A stretch of 64,000 nt of DNA from Larimichthys crocea (taxonomy: Eukaryota > Chordata > Actinopteri > Sciaenidae), in contig NC_040027.1 in assembly GCF_000972845.2 (NCBI RefSeq), positions 13,879,760-13,943,759 on the forward strand. Reading direction: 5' to 3'. Position 1 is the first letter of the stretch. Each line of letters begins with the position of its first letter. The notes under the pieces are model-generated. The model was given only the letters and a program-made list of their open reading frames with translations. It was not told where the DNA came from and made no database searches. A program made the position numbers and the translations under genes. Shown here piece by piece: positions 1-31,912 of the stretch.

Positions 1-1084
1 TGCTACCCGCTGCAAGAACAACAACCTCAGTGGTCCCACAGGAAATGATCATTCATTTTTTATGACCCATTCTTTTGGCATAAATGGACTCTAAATGTGG
101 TAGAACAGTTTATATCACAAACAGGCTTCATTTTAATGGGTTTAGATTGTTTTAATGGGTTCGAACTCTGGATATTTCTTATTAGAGATCATAATTATGT
201 GTGTTTTCCATCCCATTAAACTCAACGTATTTTTAGTCCTACATATTTGAGTGTTGGTATGTTTTTGCATATGAATTATCACCTGAGTAAAGCATGGAAA
301 ATGGGAAAACATTCGACAGTATGGAACATTATTATAGAAGCTTCCATTATGTGCGATGTATGTATATGTTTTATTATGATTGCACTAAGCCAGATTCCGT
401 CTGTAAAATTGTGATAATACAGAGTAACAAGATTTCAATATAATGCCAATATATTAACGGGTGCAAAATAAAAAAACAACACTGGGTTGAAATCTTTTTT
501 TATTTTGGGATATTTTGCTCATTGTAATGCAGAAAAGGACAGAGAACAGGCGCAGAGAACAACCCATCGATCACACTTTCAGTCCTCAGGATACAGACAG
601 CTTCTATTAGTTTCAGTAGGAAACTTACAAAGTGTACAAATCAATGAATCAGTCCAACATGTGTGCATTTCTTCTTATTTTACAGTCACAGTGTTTCTCA
701 GGTGAGCAGCAGTGCAAAAAGGCAACTTTATTTCCTCTTTGATTCCTGTCAAAATGTTGCTCTGTATTACAGTAAATGTCTGTAAATTAAAATAAAAGTA
801 AAATAAATACTGTATTTGACAGTAAATTACTCAGCCTCATAGTTTGATGTCTGATAAATCAAAATAAACTCATACAAATGAAGACAGTCATCATTTGACC
901 TGCGTGGCTGCTGGATTGACTGAAGTGTAGATTTCATTATCTACGTGTGCAGTGATACAGCATGTGTAATAAATAAAATGAAAGTTGTCAAACGTCATTC
1001 TGACTCTATCTCAACATTATTTCCATCACAGATGTATTGTTTGGATTAAAATGCAAACAATGATTAAAATGAATTGACAAACAT

Positions 1085-1530
1085 ACACTGATAACTTTAT
1101 GACCACGGACAGGTGGAGTGAATTATATTGATTATCTTGTTATCACAGCATCTGTCAGTGGGTGGGATATATCAGGCGGCAAGTGAACATTTTGTCCTCA
1201 AAGTTGATGTTAGGAGCAGGAAAAATGGGCAAGCGTCAGGATTCGAGCAACTTTGACAAGGACAAACTGTGATGGCCAGACGAATGGGTCAGAACATTTC
1301 CAGGACTGCAGCTCTTTTGGGGTTGTTTCTGGTCTGCAGTGGTCAGTACCGGTTAAAAACAACGAGTTCAAGGTGCTGCATTGACTTTGAGTTTTCCCAG
1401 ATCTGAATCCAATCGAGCATCTCTGGGATGTTCTGCACAAATCCATGGAGATCCCATGTCGTGACTTACATGACTTAAAAGATCTGCTGCCGACGTCTTG
1501 GTGCCAGATACCACAGCACACCTTCTGTCA
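1085..1530 (+). mobile_element. Internally deleted Tc1/mariner-like DNA transposon remnant
   Basis: The left part resembles the 5' end and start of the transposase gene of a common fish Tc1-like element (GATAACTTTATGACCAC; AAAAATGGGCAAGCG; TTTGACAAGG). It then jumps, near 1350-1365, to the 3' end of the transposase frame. That part reads PDLNPIEHLWDVLH in corrected frame, the conserved catalytic-domain signature, and ends ACCACAGCACACCTTC. Most of the transposase is missing and the right terminal inverted repeat is not seen, so it is dead. Confidence 0.75.
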
Positions 1531-3027
1531 TGGTTTAGTGTTTTGTGTCCGTTTCACAAGCTCTGTTTAAGTTCCTTAGTTCTCTGTTCTCTGTCCGTTC
1601 TTCAGACCTTTGTTCCGTCGTTCTTCTTTCATGCACCTGTTTCTATTTTTCCTGCTTCTGGATTTTGTTAGACTTCAGATTTATTCCTTGTTTGTCGAAT
1701 TTTGTACTTTTACTATTTTCAAACTCGCCTTGAGTTATTTTGTGTTTTTCTACCTGCCATGAGTTATTGAAGTTACACAACAGGCAGATGATCATAGATA
1801 GAAAAAATACTGTTAAGTGCTCTTTTATGTGAAGAAGCAGGTTAACAATGTCGTCATGCATCATTTAAAATGTATATAAAGTTACAACTAATAGTCTGAA
1901 GTTTTCTGACCTATGCACAGTACATGTCTCTTTAATAATTTATACCTTTTTAATGTTGTTTCAATCTGTGCATACATGACATCATTCAGTGTTAATTCAT
2001 CCGACCACCAAATTAGAATACATATATTACTGTGACCTTCCTGCGCAGGGATTAGATTAAAGGTCTCACATAATGATGTCAGACTATAAAATGTGATGTG
2101 GTTTGTGAAAATGAAGACCTGCAGATGAGGCTGAATGATTGACCTTAACTTTCAGATGACTTCTTTAAACCCATTTTTTTATAGTCTTGTTTTTCCGGAC
2201 TTGTTTTTGACCTCTCTTTTTATGGTGCTTGCTTTTATTTAGTTATTTTTATATTTCTTTCCTGTTTTTATTAGTTTGTTGTCAAGTTTGTGTTTGCATC
2301 CTTTTGTCTGGCTCTTGGTTACTGTTTCATAGATGCTATATTAATTTAAAAAGGCTTTTTATTACCTGCATGCAACTCCAGGGTTTGAGTCAAGGCGACC
2401 TAATGGTTTTCAGAAACATAATTCACTTCTGTAATGATGCTATATTTTGTACACTTTCTTTACAAATGACACTAGCAGGGATATGATTTGATGTTTAATA
2501 CACTGATAATCAACAACAAAAAGTATTTATTTTCATTTTAAAGCAGTGCAGCGTCAGGACTTTACGATGTATAAGGTTCATGGAAAAAAAATATGACATA
2601 ACTTTACATGATAAAATGTTACAGTTCTTTGTGCGTCTGCAGTGGAAAGGTACGCTCACGCTCGAATCTGTGCTCACTCAGCACTCGAGAAATCAAATTA
2701 CATCAGTGAGCTACATGCAAGAGCTACAGATATTTTGTATGCTGATAAAGTAGCTGCAGTATATGTCTGAACATAAGCTACAGAGAGTGTCCTCTCATCC
2801 CTGCTGACTGAGCAGGTTTGCAGACGTGTCATAGATAGTACCCATAATGAATAGTGCCTTATATTAGAATTGCCTATATACATACCCTACAGGTTCTTCA
2901 CTCTTAACACTTTCCAAGTTCTTCATTTGGCCCTGAGCCACAGCTTTCACTATTGTGTATACAAATGTGTATTCCCCCCACAAACATCTGTCTTGTCAGT
3001 ACACATGAAAATCAATAGACGAGTTGA

Positions 3028-3165
3028 TTTTCTTGCCGAGAGTGAGATGAGAAGATTGATAGCGCTCTCAGTTGTGCATGGCGAATGTGAAGCTACACCC
3101 AGCAGGTGATTAGATTAGGCTAAAGACTGGAAACAGCTAGCCTGGCTCTGTCAGAGGTATCAAAA
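3028..3165 (+). repeat. Dispersed repeat family D, copy 1
   Basis: Shares the block TTGCCGAGAGTGAGATGAGA, then AAGCTACACCCAGCAG and AAAGACTGGAAACAGCTAGC with copies near 5600, 6325 (inverted), 16890 (inverted) and 51331. It resembles a short non-autonomous repeat abundant in teleosts. Its ends are not defined here. Confidence 0.65.
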
Positions 3166-3178
3166 ACCATCACGTGTG

Positions 3179-4040
3179 TTCAGACCATAGACAGTACAAA
3201 TATGAACATCGTACTTGTTACATCGCAGCCTGCCACAGCCTCTATGTGACAGCTCTGGCCACTGCCATCATGTTTCTGCTGGATACAGGCTAATCTAATG
3301 TAATTTGAGCGGGTGAGTTATATATAAATTCACCCTCAGTACAGTTGTCATGAACGGGGAAATGAGTCCAAAACAGTTTTTGTACCAGGCTGTAAACATG
3401 TTTATTTCTGCTGTGAGTTTGGACATTTTAACATGGGGACTGTCACGATGGCAGTCGTGACTGATTCCCTGTGTTCCCCCTTGTTCCCCCATCCTTGTGT
3501 TTCTTGTGTTTACTTGTCGGTCTCTCCTTGTTAGTCTCTGTGTTTGTGTGTTGTGGGCGTGGAACATTTCCCTGGTCCCTCCTGGATAATCACGGATGAA
3601 GCACACCTGCCAATCTTCAGCTCACCTGCCTTCCATCAGATCATCACCTCAACTGCAGATAAACCCTGGCCTACCTTCCACACCTTGTCAGATTGTTTGT
3701 TCAGCTACTGTCCACCACCATTGTCACCTCCTGCCATATACCTGCTCTCCACCAATCATCTCCGCACAGCCACACAGTCTGTGCCTATTCCACCCACTGC
3801 TTCACCTCAGCCATTCCCTCCACCTCATCATCGGACCCTCTCCTTCCCCTTTCCTCCCACGTCACAAATAAATCCCCTTCTCTTGCCAACCTTTGTCTGA
3901 GCCTGCATTTTGGGTCATTTCCTGTGCTATCATGATGGGGACTTATGGAGACTGACTCGTTCTGTAGCCAGCCTCAAGTGGACGTTTGAAGAACTGCAGT
4001 CTTTGGCACTTCTGCATTGGCTCCACTTCACATCAAAACA
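3179..4040 (+). repeat. Dispersed repeat family A, copy 1, split by an insertion
   Basis: Left part 3179-3440 and right part from about 3943 together match the uninterrupted copies at 30232, 36425 and, inverted, 19865. Shared blocks include CAGTACAGTTGTCATGAACG, CCAGGCTGTAAACATGTTTA and CCTCAAGTGGACGTTTG. The middle is displaced by the 494-bp insertion at 3441-3934. Confidence 0.75.
3441..3934 (+). mobile_element. Short non-autonomous element nested in repeat A
   Basis: About 494 bp, flanked by ATGGGGAC at 3433-3440 and 3935-3942, an 8-bp (possibly 9-bp) target-site duplication. The ends carry weakly inverted termini (CACGATGGCA versus CATGATAGCA). The interior is C- and T-rich, contains CACACCTG and AAATAAATCC blocks, and explains the proline- and serine-rich open frames found there. 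An 8-bp duplication suits a hAT-type element, but the termini are not canonical. Confidence 0.6.
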
Positions 4041-5599
4041 AGCTAAACAAATTCTCACCTTGTGTCATTCATGCAGTTTCTGTTTATTCAGGCCAAACAG
4101 CTCATGTACCAACTGTACAGAACAAACACGCAGACTGTGTCTGTCTTGTCTGACACTGTATGTAACATTTCTGACCACTAGTGGTGGATTGAAAATGAAG
4201 CCTGCATCTATTTTCAGCAACTTATATTCTGTTACTGTTCATTTGTATTCTGCAGACAGTGGCTTTTAAGACTCACATGAAATCAGTTTTTGAAAGAAAA
4301 TCTAAATATACAATATGTGGAACACTGTGCATCTATTTACTGCTTTTCATTTAACATTTTACAACATCAATCTGCCTTAAAAACAACTGAAACGGTCTCA
4401 TTTTCTTCTTTTTTGTATGTAAAATGTATGTACATAGGTCAGCAAGCAACGGGACATTCTGATAGCGTGGAGTATGATTTGATAGCACTGTGGTGGCAGA
4501 TGAGAGAGGACTGTCCTCTTCACCACTGTATATACTGCAACCCATCTTTGCTTCTCAAGCCATATACTATGATTGATGTCATTTGGTGCCATCAGTGACA
4601 GCTTAATTTGGTGTAGAGTACGGGCCCGCTGAATGGAAAAAGCAACTTAAATGGAACTAAATCCTTGACAAACAGATGTGAGCCAGATGTTACCGCCACA
4701 GAGACCCCCAAGATGGATTTACCAGTAGACCAACTGCATGATCTGGATGTGCATGTGTATAATCAACAGAGAAATAGCACGTGCAGACCGTTGTTCCATC
4801 AAGCAAGATTAAGGCAGCGTTTTATCACGTCGACGGAATAAATGTATCTAAATATGTACTGAGGGATTCATACACCATCTACTCTAATCATACTGTATCG
4901 TTTCGGTGTGTATTTCTCACAGCAAAAGCAGATGAAACATGAGAAAAACATGAAAAATGTCATTATCACTGAGATTTTTGACCAATAACAGCAGACGGAT
5001 GGAGCCAGTGAAGCTTTATTTGGAATCAGGTATGCGTAACAATTAAGAAAAAAAGGTTTCAACAGTGGCCCAAACCTTTACATTTGTCATCTGCACAGGT
5101 CTTTTACAAAGAAAAGACAATTTAAATGAAATAAATAAATGCATTAACATAGTCAGAGAGCACTGTGCTTCCAAACAGGGAAGGGATCAGCTAAAATAAA
5201 TCAGAGTATAGCCATATATAGAAAAAAGATACATTTTGAATTAAGAACTAACTGAAGGTCAAATGATTCACATATTACCATAAACAGAAGTCAGTGTTTT
5301 AATGAGCATTATTTATTGCTTCGGATATTTGCATTTAAAGAACAGCCTGTACCTAAAACTCACTTAAATGTAATAATACAATACAACTGGTGTGCTCCAT
5401 AAACGTATTAAATAGTGGCAGGCCACACGATTGAAGAAGGCATAAAGTCACATGAGTAGATCACATTCATATTTTTATTCTTTACCCAAACAGACAACAG
5501 GCTCCGATTTTAGGTGTTTTTCCTTTACGGGAGAACTTTGAAGACTGCAGAAACATGCTCTGCTGAAGTGAGTGTAGTGCATGCAGCCTTCGCAGGGAG

Positions 5600-5780
5600 C
5601 ATCATGTCAAAAAGAAAAAAGCTGAGAGTCAGATGAGAAGATTTATATCACCAATATGAAACTAGAGCCAGGAGACAGTTAGTTTAGCTTAGTATAAAGA
5701 CTAAAAACATGGGGAAAAGCCAGACTGGCTGTCCAAATGTGAAACACTCCACCTTCTAGCACCTTAAATCGCGCTAATTA
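5600..5780 (+). repeat. Repeat family D, copy 2
   Basis: Contains GAGAGTCAGATGAGAAGATT and TAGTTTAGCTTAGTATAAAG. It faces an inverted copy at 6325-6480, with a family C repeat between them. Confidence 0.6.
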
Positions 5781-5849
5781 ACCAACCTTCACACTTGTTT
5801 ATTTTTTTTTATTTTTTTGTAAAACTAAACTGTAAAATCATTTTTTTTT

Positions 5850-6240
5850 CCCGACAGTAAACTGCTGCCAACTGTAGCTGCTGTTAGCTAATGTTAACTT
5901 AGTTTGTCAGCCAGGCTCCCTGAACTGTGAGCTCAGAGCACCAGGGGAGTGTTAGCGTTGGACCACCGGGAAGAGGACAGGAGTGGAGCCAGTGTCGTGC
6001 CAGAACTGGAGCTGGGAAAGCAGGAAATGTAACATAATATTATGTCCTCTCTGGACATGATATTAACAGTTTTCATATTAGTTTTATTAATATTAGTTTT
6101 TGATCATAAGTAATATAGTCATATCACAACAAATGCATATTTGTAGCTGTCTATATTTACAAGAGTGGTATTGCACTCTGAAACTGGGGGGCGCTAAATA
6201 GCAAAAATACCAATTTCTATGCAATGTTGCTTTAAATTGC
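5850..6240 (+). repeat. Repeat family C, copy 1
   Basis: Contains GCTGTTAGCTAATGTTA, GTGAGCTCAGAGCACC and CCAGTGTCGTGCCAGAACTG. These blocks are shared with copies at about 17200, 38195 (inverted), 53965 (inverted) and 59300. No coding capacity seen. Confidence 0.65.
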
Positions 6241-6324
6241 ACAACCTTTACTGTACTAGTGCTACGACTTAACTAAGTCAACTGTAATCAAAATATTTTA
6301 GCAAAGAGTGATGTTTTACAGCCT

Positions 6325-6480
6325 TATTGCTTCCCCCTGATTCCAATCTTTGTGCTAAGCTAAACTAACTGTCTGGCTGTACCTCCATATTTAACATACA
6401 GACATTATATCGTGGTATCAATCTTCTCATGTAACTCTTGGCAAGAAGGTAACTAAGTATATTTCCCAAAATGTCAAAGA
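6325..6480 (-). repeat. Repeat family D, copy 3 (inverted)
   Basis: On the minus strand reads AGTTACATGAGAAGATTGAT and AGTTAGTTTAGCTTAGCACA, matching family D. Confidence 0.6.
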
Positions 6481-6484
6481 CAAA

Positions 6485-6490
6485 TTTATT
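6485..6490 (-). other. Candidate polyadenylation signal for gabra5
   Basis: AATAAA on the minus strand, the first hexamer I find downstream of the stop codon. It would give a 3' UTR of about 1.2 kb. It sits at the edge of a dispersed repeat, which weakens it. A second AATAAA, in AAATAAAGC context, lies at 5015-5020 and would imply about 2.7 kb. Confidence 0.2.
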
Positions 6491-7679
6491 TAAATTTGTT
6501 TCTGGAAACCCCAAAAATGACAAATCCTGATTTAAAAAAATGAAAACGGTCAAAATACAATAACCTGGTCGATGTGACTTTCTGTCTCTTTGATTCGCCT
6601 GATAACCTGATAAGCTCAAGTCCGTCTAAATTATGACAAAAAAGTGATTCTGCTCAAAGCATCCAAATATTTATCAAGAATATTTGCAAGTTATCATCAA
6701 AGCGTATAGAAACAACAAACTGATCTAAAAAAACAAACAAAACAAAAATATTTTTAAAAAAAACATTGTATATTTTGTCAAAATTGCTAAAGCTCAAGTT
6801 ATTCTGCTCATTTCTCAATATCCAGTCAATGAAGCACTAGACTAGAGTAACACTGTGTTGCTGTATATGCATAACATAGAAGCTAACCTTACTGGCTTAG
6901 TGGTGCTTTTCTAAAAGCAGGGCATATATACATGTTCCTTAAACTACGTACATACATACAAGATTCTCAACATGGTAACTCGGAAACAGAAGCTGCCACT
7001 ACAACTTTTAGATTTTAGCTTTGAAATCTGTCCCCATGTAATCTTTACATAAACAGAAGAATTATATTTAAGGAAAACTGGTCATTCAAAATGGAGGAGG
7101 AAAGAAAAACAAACAAACAAAAATGATTTAATGAACGTTGAACTGCAGGAGATTTCAGTGCATTCATAATGAGTTATCACACTCTGAAGGCAACACATTT
7201 AGCATGGCTATTCATCTGCTTATAACAAGGAAGCAAAGTTCCATGTGCCTGGGCCCAGCCTCGCATACCTGGACCTCCGGCCCATTTGTACAAAGTAAGA
7301 CTTATAAAGGTAAAAGCCGCTTTTGAGTAATAACACAGTAAAAATGCTGTTTTGCATAGCATTTGGCCTTGCTGTACCATCATCTACTATAGACTCGAGA
7401 AGAAAATATAAATGCCAAATGCTAAAACATTTAAAATATCAGAATCTGGCAGAAACTATTCAGTGACTGGAGTTCTAAAATGAGGTAAATGAAACCGTCT
7501 AAGGAAAAGTTGTTTATCATACATGTACAAACTCAAGGCAAACATGGCAACGTTTTCCTGAAGCGACAGACATGCAATGTTATCAGATGACCTTTAAAAA
7601 AACACATCTATGATACAAGGACTAAGTGCCTGGCATTTTGATCACGTTCCAGTTATGAAATCAGGATCAATGACAGCGC

Positions 7680-28223
<20,544 letters not shown>

Positions 28224-28904
28224 TCCTGAAACGAGACATCCTCACTTGTTTAAAACTACAAAAAAAAAACACTGAGCTTTGCTGTTTTCCCAGCAGCATT
28301 GTTGCAGCACCGACTCAAATGAAAGCAGAATTATTTATTATATGGTCTTCCCTTGTCATAACAGTTTCACTCTGTGAGCTATATAATAAATATCAAATGA
28401 TATCTCTCATAAAAAAGGTGCAGTACTGTAACCTGCATGCAGCTCTTTGATGGCATTAACTGGCAGATAGTGATATATGAGTCTGACCTCATGGATGTAA
28501 AGTGATCAGTAAATCTTCAGCTGCACGTTCACAATCACAAATGTTTTCCCTGAAGCTAATGCACAGCAATGTGCTGACAGTATCACAACACCCAATGCAG
28601 CAATCCCAGACAAACACAACAGGACAACATCTGTAGGACCTGCAGATGTTGTTGTTGGCTGATGATGCTATAAAAGTTCCTCTTTGTGTGTCCTTTTCTT
28701 TCTCTTCGTCCGGCCAGCTCGCTGCCAAGAGCCTGGACTCAATTTGACTAATTAACCAGAAGTTGATGACTTCTGACAGGATGGAGGCTGAGCTGTGCCG
28801 TGCTCTCCACCACCAGTCAATGCCTCTCTACCTGTATCTACCTCAAGATTCTCCACCAGCACATCTGCAATCCTTTCTGCACCTCTGTACATACAGTAAA
28901 CCAT

Positions 28905-29178
28905 CATCACCACCACCACCACCACCCTCCATCATCTATCCTCCCACCTCTCTGTGTCAGTGTTGCTGTGACTGTGCGCACCCTGCGCCGCATCCCCTTC
29001 ATTCATTCATTCATTCATTCACGACTCACTCATGCACTCGCATCCCTACAAGGCATCATCACAGTGTAAATACCGCTCTTCCTCCGGCTTTCATCACCAC
29101 CGTCCTCCCCCGGTTCTCTTGAGTCTGTTACAGCAGCAGCACAAACAGCAGCAGCAGCATCAGCATCAGCAGCAGCAC
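28905..29178 (+). repeat. Cluster of simple repeats: (CAC)n, (CATT)n, (CAG)n
   Basis: CAC/CAT units at 28905-28926, CATT units at 28998-29022, and CAG/CAT units at 29131-29178. They lie 0.7-1 kb upstream of the gabra5 start and explain the His-, Pro- and Gln-rich open frames in this stretch. Confidence 0.85.
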
Positions 29179-29830
29179 ACCTCGGGTACGCACACTACTG
29201 TAGCCTGTTCTCCTCCAATGCCCACACGTCCCACTACATCTCTTACTGTACTGGCCTATAACAACGCTCTGCTGCACAGGAGCTGAGCCGCAGTTGCCAG
29301 AGCTTACCACACAAGACGATGCGCAGTCAAACTTCTCCCAGATATCTCACACGCAGATTGCACTGTTTAGTATTTTGGCATCAAATCCGAAGAACGTCAC
29401 CTCCATCCGCGCACAATAATTGCATATCAGAGAGACAGACAGACACAGAGAGAGAGAGACAGACAGACAGAGAGAGGTGGGGAGGAAGAAAAAAAAAAGA
29501 AGATGTGGACTAATTTCACTGTCAGCGAGGTTTATTTCGCCCCCAGAGCGATTAAAGGTTTGGCAGCGAAAAAAATAAAGGCTTCCCAACACTTCTGCTG
29601 ACTGACCATCCTTTAGTTTGGTCTCCGAGGAGGAGCCGGGAGCAGCACAGCCAGCAAGCTTTGCAAAAAAAAATAAAAAATAAAAAAATAAAATAAAAAT
29701 CCAATACTGTATCCAGAGGGTGCAAGTGCAATGCAAATAAGACTTTGGTGGCGAATTAAAATAGGCAAGGAGTGTGCAGGAGGAGCGGGAGGACGTATGA
29801 GCTGATGTACGAGTGGAGGAGAGATGCTGT

Positions 29831-29832
<2 letters not shown>

Positions 29833-29865
<33 letters not shown>
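29833..29865 (+). repeat. (GA)n microsatellite
   Basis: Uninterrupted dinucleotide run about 1.6 kb upstream of the gabra5 start. It produces Ser-Leu repeats in minus-strand open frames. Confidence 0.9.
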
Positions 29866-29868
<3 letters not shown>

Positions 29869-30231
29869 GAGACAGATAGGGGAGGGGGTGACATGGCAGA
29901 GGGAGAGAAAAGGAATAAAAGGATAAAGCAGTATCAATGCCAACCATAAGAGGGATCTCCATAACAACATAAAAGCTGTTAAAAGCTTTAATAACCTTCT
30001 GATGACTGACTGTCTGTTAACTGGGCTTCCTCCTCCTGTGTTTTACTGGTAAAAACATGGCAGCCAATGATACTGCATAAACTACAGACAGACAAAATGT
30101 GCAGTCAAGTCAAGTTTATTTGGTATAGCACCGTTCACAGAGCAACAATATGAAGAAGCAAACGATAGAGGCAAGAGAAAGGCCAGTTTGAATAGATAGG
30201 TTTTGAACAGCGACCACAGGATGTAAGTCTT

Positions 30232-30665
30232 GGAGCATAGACTGTATAAAACATGGACGTCGTATCCCCTAAGCGTTGTGAAGCTCAGTGTGTGGCACCA
30301 TCTTCCAAGACTAATCTAAAAATGGGCAAAGACGTGGATAGTCGGTGGAGCTGAGGCCCAAACAAGCCACCTGTAACAGCATCCACCTGTCAATCAAAGT
30401 GGCCTTAATTAACTTTAAGCCTTAATATAATTTCAACGGATGAGTTAAAAAGAATTTAACTCTCAGTACAGTTGTCACGAATGGGGAAATTAACTATAGA
30501 GACCAAAACTGTTTTTTGTACCAGGCTGTAAACATGTTTATTTCTGCTGTGAAGTTGGACTTTAACATGGGCGCTTATGGAGATTGACTCGTTCTGTAGC
30601 CGGACTCAAGTGGACGTTTGAGGAACTGCACTTCTGAGTTGGCTTCACTTCACAGAAACACAGAG
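30232..30665 (+). repeat. Repeat family A, copy 3
   Basis: Begins CATAGACTGTATAAAACATG and carries ATGGGGAAATTAACTATAGA, CAGGCTGTAAACATGTTTAT and CTCAAGTGGACGTTTGAGGA. It is near full length and lies in the shared upstream region. Confidence 0.75.
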
Positions 30666-30767
30666 GTTACCACTTAGTATTTACCAAACAGGGAAGGGTT
30701 AATGGAAAACACTATTGCCAGTTTTTGTCCGGCACCTGACAATGCCGGACTCTATATGTGAGAACTT

Positions 30768-31075
30768 AAAGGTCCAGTGTGTAGGATTTACTGGCACCTA
30801 GCTGTGAAATTGTAAATTACAACCAACTGAATACTCTACCACACTTCACCCTCTCCTTCCAAGCATGTAGAGGAAAAACATTCGGCTTGAAATTCACATA
30901 AAAAGCAAAAGGCCATATTTAGTTTGTCTGTTCTGGGCTACTGTACAAAAATGGTGGTTCAACGTGGCGGACTCTATGAAAGAGGACCCGCTCTCACTGT
31001 AGATATGAAGGACTAATTTTAAGACAACAAAAGCACAAGTTTTTCTTCAGGTGATTATACACAAATAGAAACATA
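30768..31075 (+). repeat. Repeat family B, copy 3
   Basis: Starts TAAAGGTCCAGTGTGTAGGA and includes TTCTGGGCTACTGTACAAAA and ATGAAAGAGGACCCG, then TTCAGGTGATTATACACAAA. It lies just downstream of family A copy 3. Confidence 0.7.
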
Positions 31076-31912
31076 CTAATGAATATTGTACTCCCTTCCT
31101 GCCAATAGTTATAGCAATCAGTATTAGGGGATAGTGATAGTGCAGCCTATTGTGGTCCTGGTTTAAGTGGGACAAACCAGGAGGAGACAATATGTCACAC
31201 ACATCTTCCAGCAACACAAATAAGACTCCATGGTATATTTCATCATTTCGTATTCATCTCCACCGGGATTAAGGTCAACTCACTCAACTCAAGAGTTGTT
31301 TATGAAGCTGGAGCACCTTTGTGACTCATGGTGAAAGCCTTTTGGTACCTCAGCTTCCTGACAGTGTGCATTCAGAAACAAATCTCCAGCTCTGGGTCAT
31401 GGAGAAGTCAGACTGTAATGACAGACAAAGTAATTCCTCTTTTCTTTTGTATTAACAGGAATGCTGTTGATGGGAACAAAAAGCTGTACGCCATCTATGA
31501 TACAAGGTAAGAATCAGTCCCTAAAAATACAGATACAGATACATTTGTTGGGAATAGTCCAGTTCAAGCACTCTCTCATTCTCTGCAGCAATATTGAACT
31601 TTTTCCACTATGGCAAATAGCCTACTGTAAAAAAAAAAAAAAAGACCTCTGAAACAAAGAATACAGATTGTCATGAAATCTTTACTGGAACAATTTACAT
31701 TGAGTGACGCACATTTCACACCAGATCAGTCTCACTTCTGCTGCCAAGATTCAAGAATAAACCTGCAAGATTATAAGGATCAGAGTTAAACACACCATAG
31801 ATGGAAATCACACTGATATGGAAATCTGTGGGCCCAGAATTAATTTACATTTTAATATTATATAAGTATTGTGCATGCATCCTTCATAAACTTCGAATAG
31901 ACTCATTTTCAA

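Larger units (their letters stand above)
1..7679. other. Region downstream of gabra5: repeats and probable 3' UTR
   Basis: No exon of a known gene recognised on either strand. A gamma3 exon was specifically looked for because of mammalian synteny, and none is seen. The region holds a Tc1-like remnant (1085-1530), repeats of families D, A and C, and a nested insertion (3441-3934). The remainder, for example 1-1080, 1530-3020 and 4040-5600, shows nothing I can name. Confidence 0.6.

Noticed and set aside
3544..3935. Three overlapping Pro/Ser-rich open frames
   Set aside because: They lie inside the non-autonomous insertion nested in repeat A. All three frames are open because the DNA is C-rich.
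28763..29286. His-, Pro- and Gln-rich plus-strand open frames
   Set aside because: Produced by CAC, CATT and CAG simple repeats. No splice structure or family match supports a protein.
29347..29970. 207-codon minus-strand open frame upstream of gabra5
   Set aside because: Composition is dominated by Ser-Leu repeats from the GA microsatellite and Phe/Leu runs from AT-rich tracts. No domain, and neighbouring frames are equally open.
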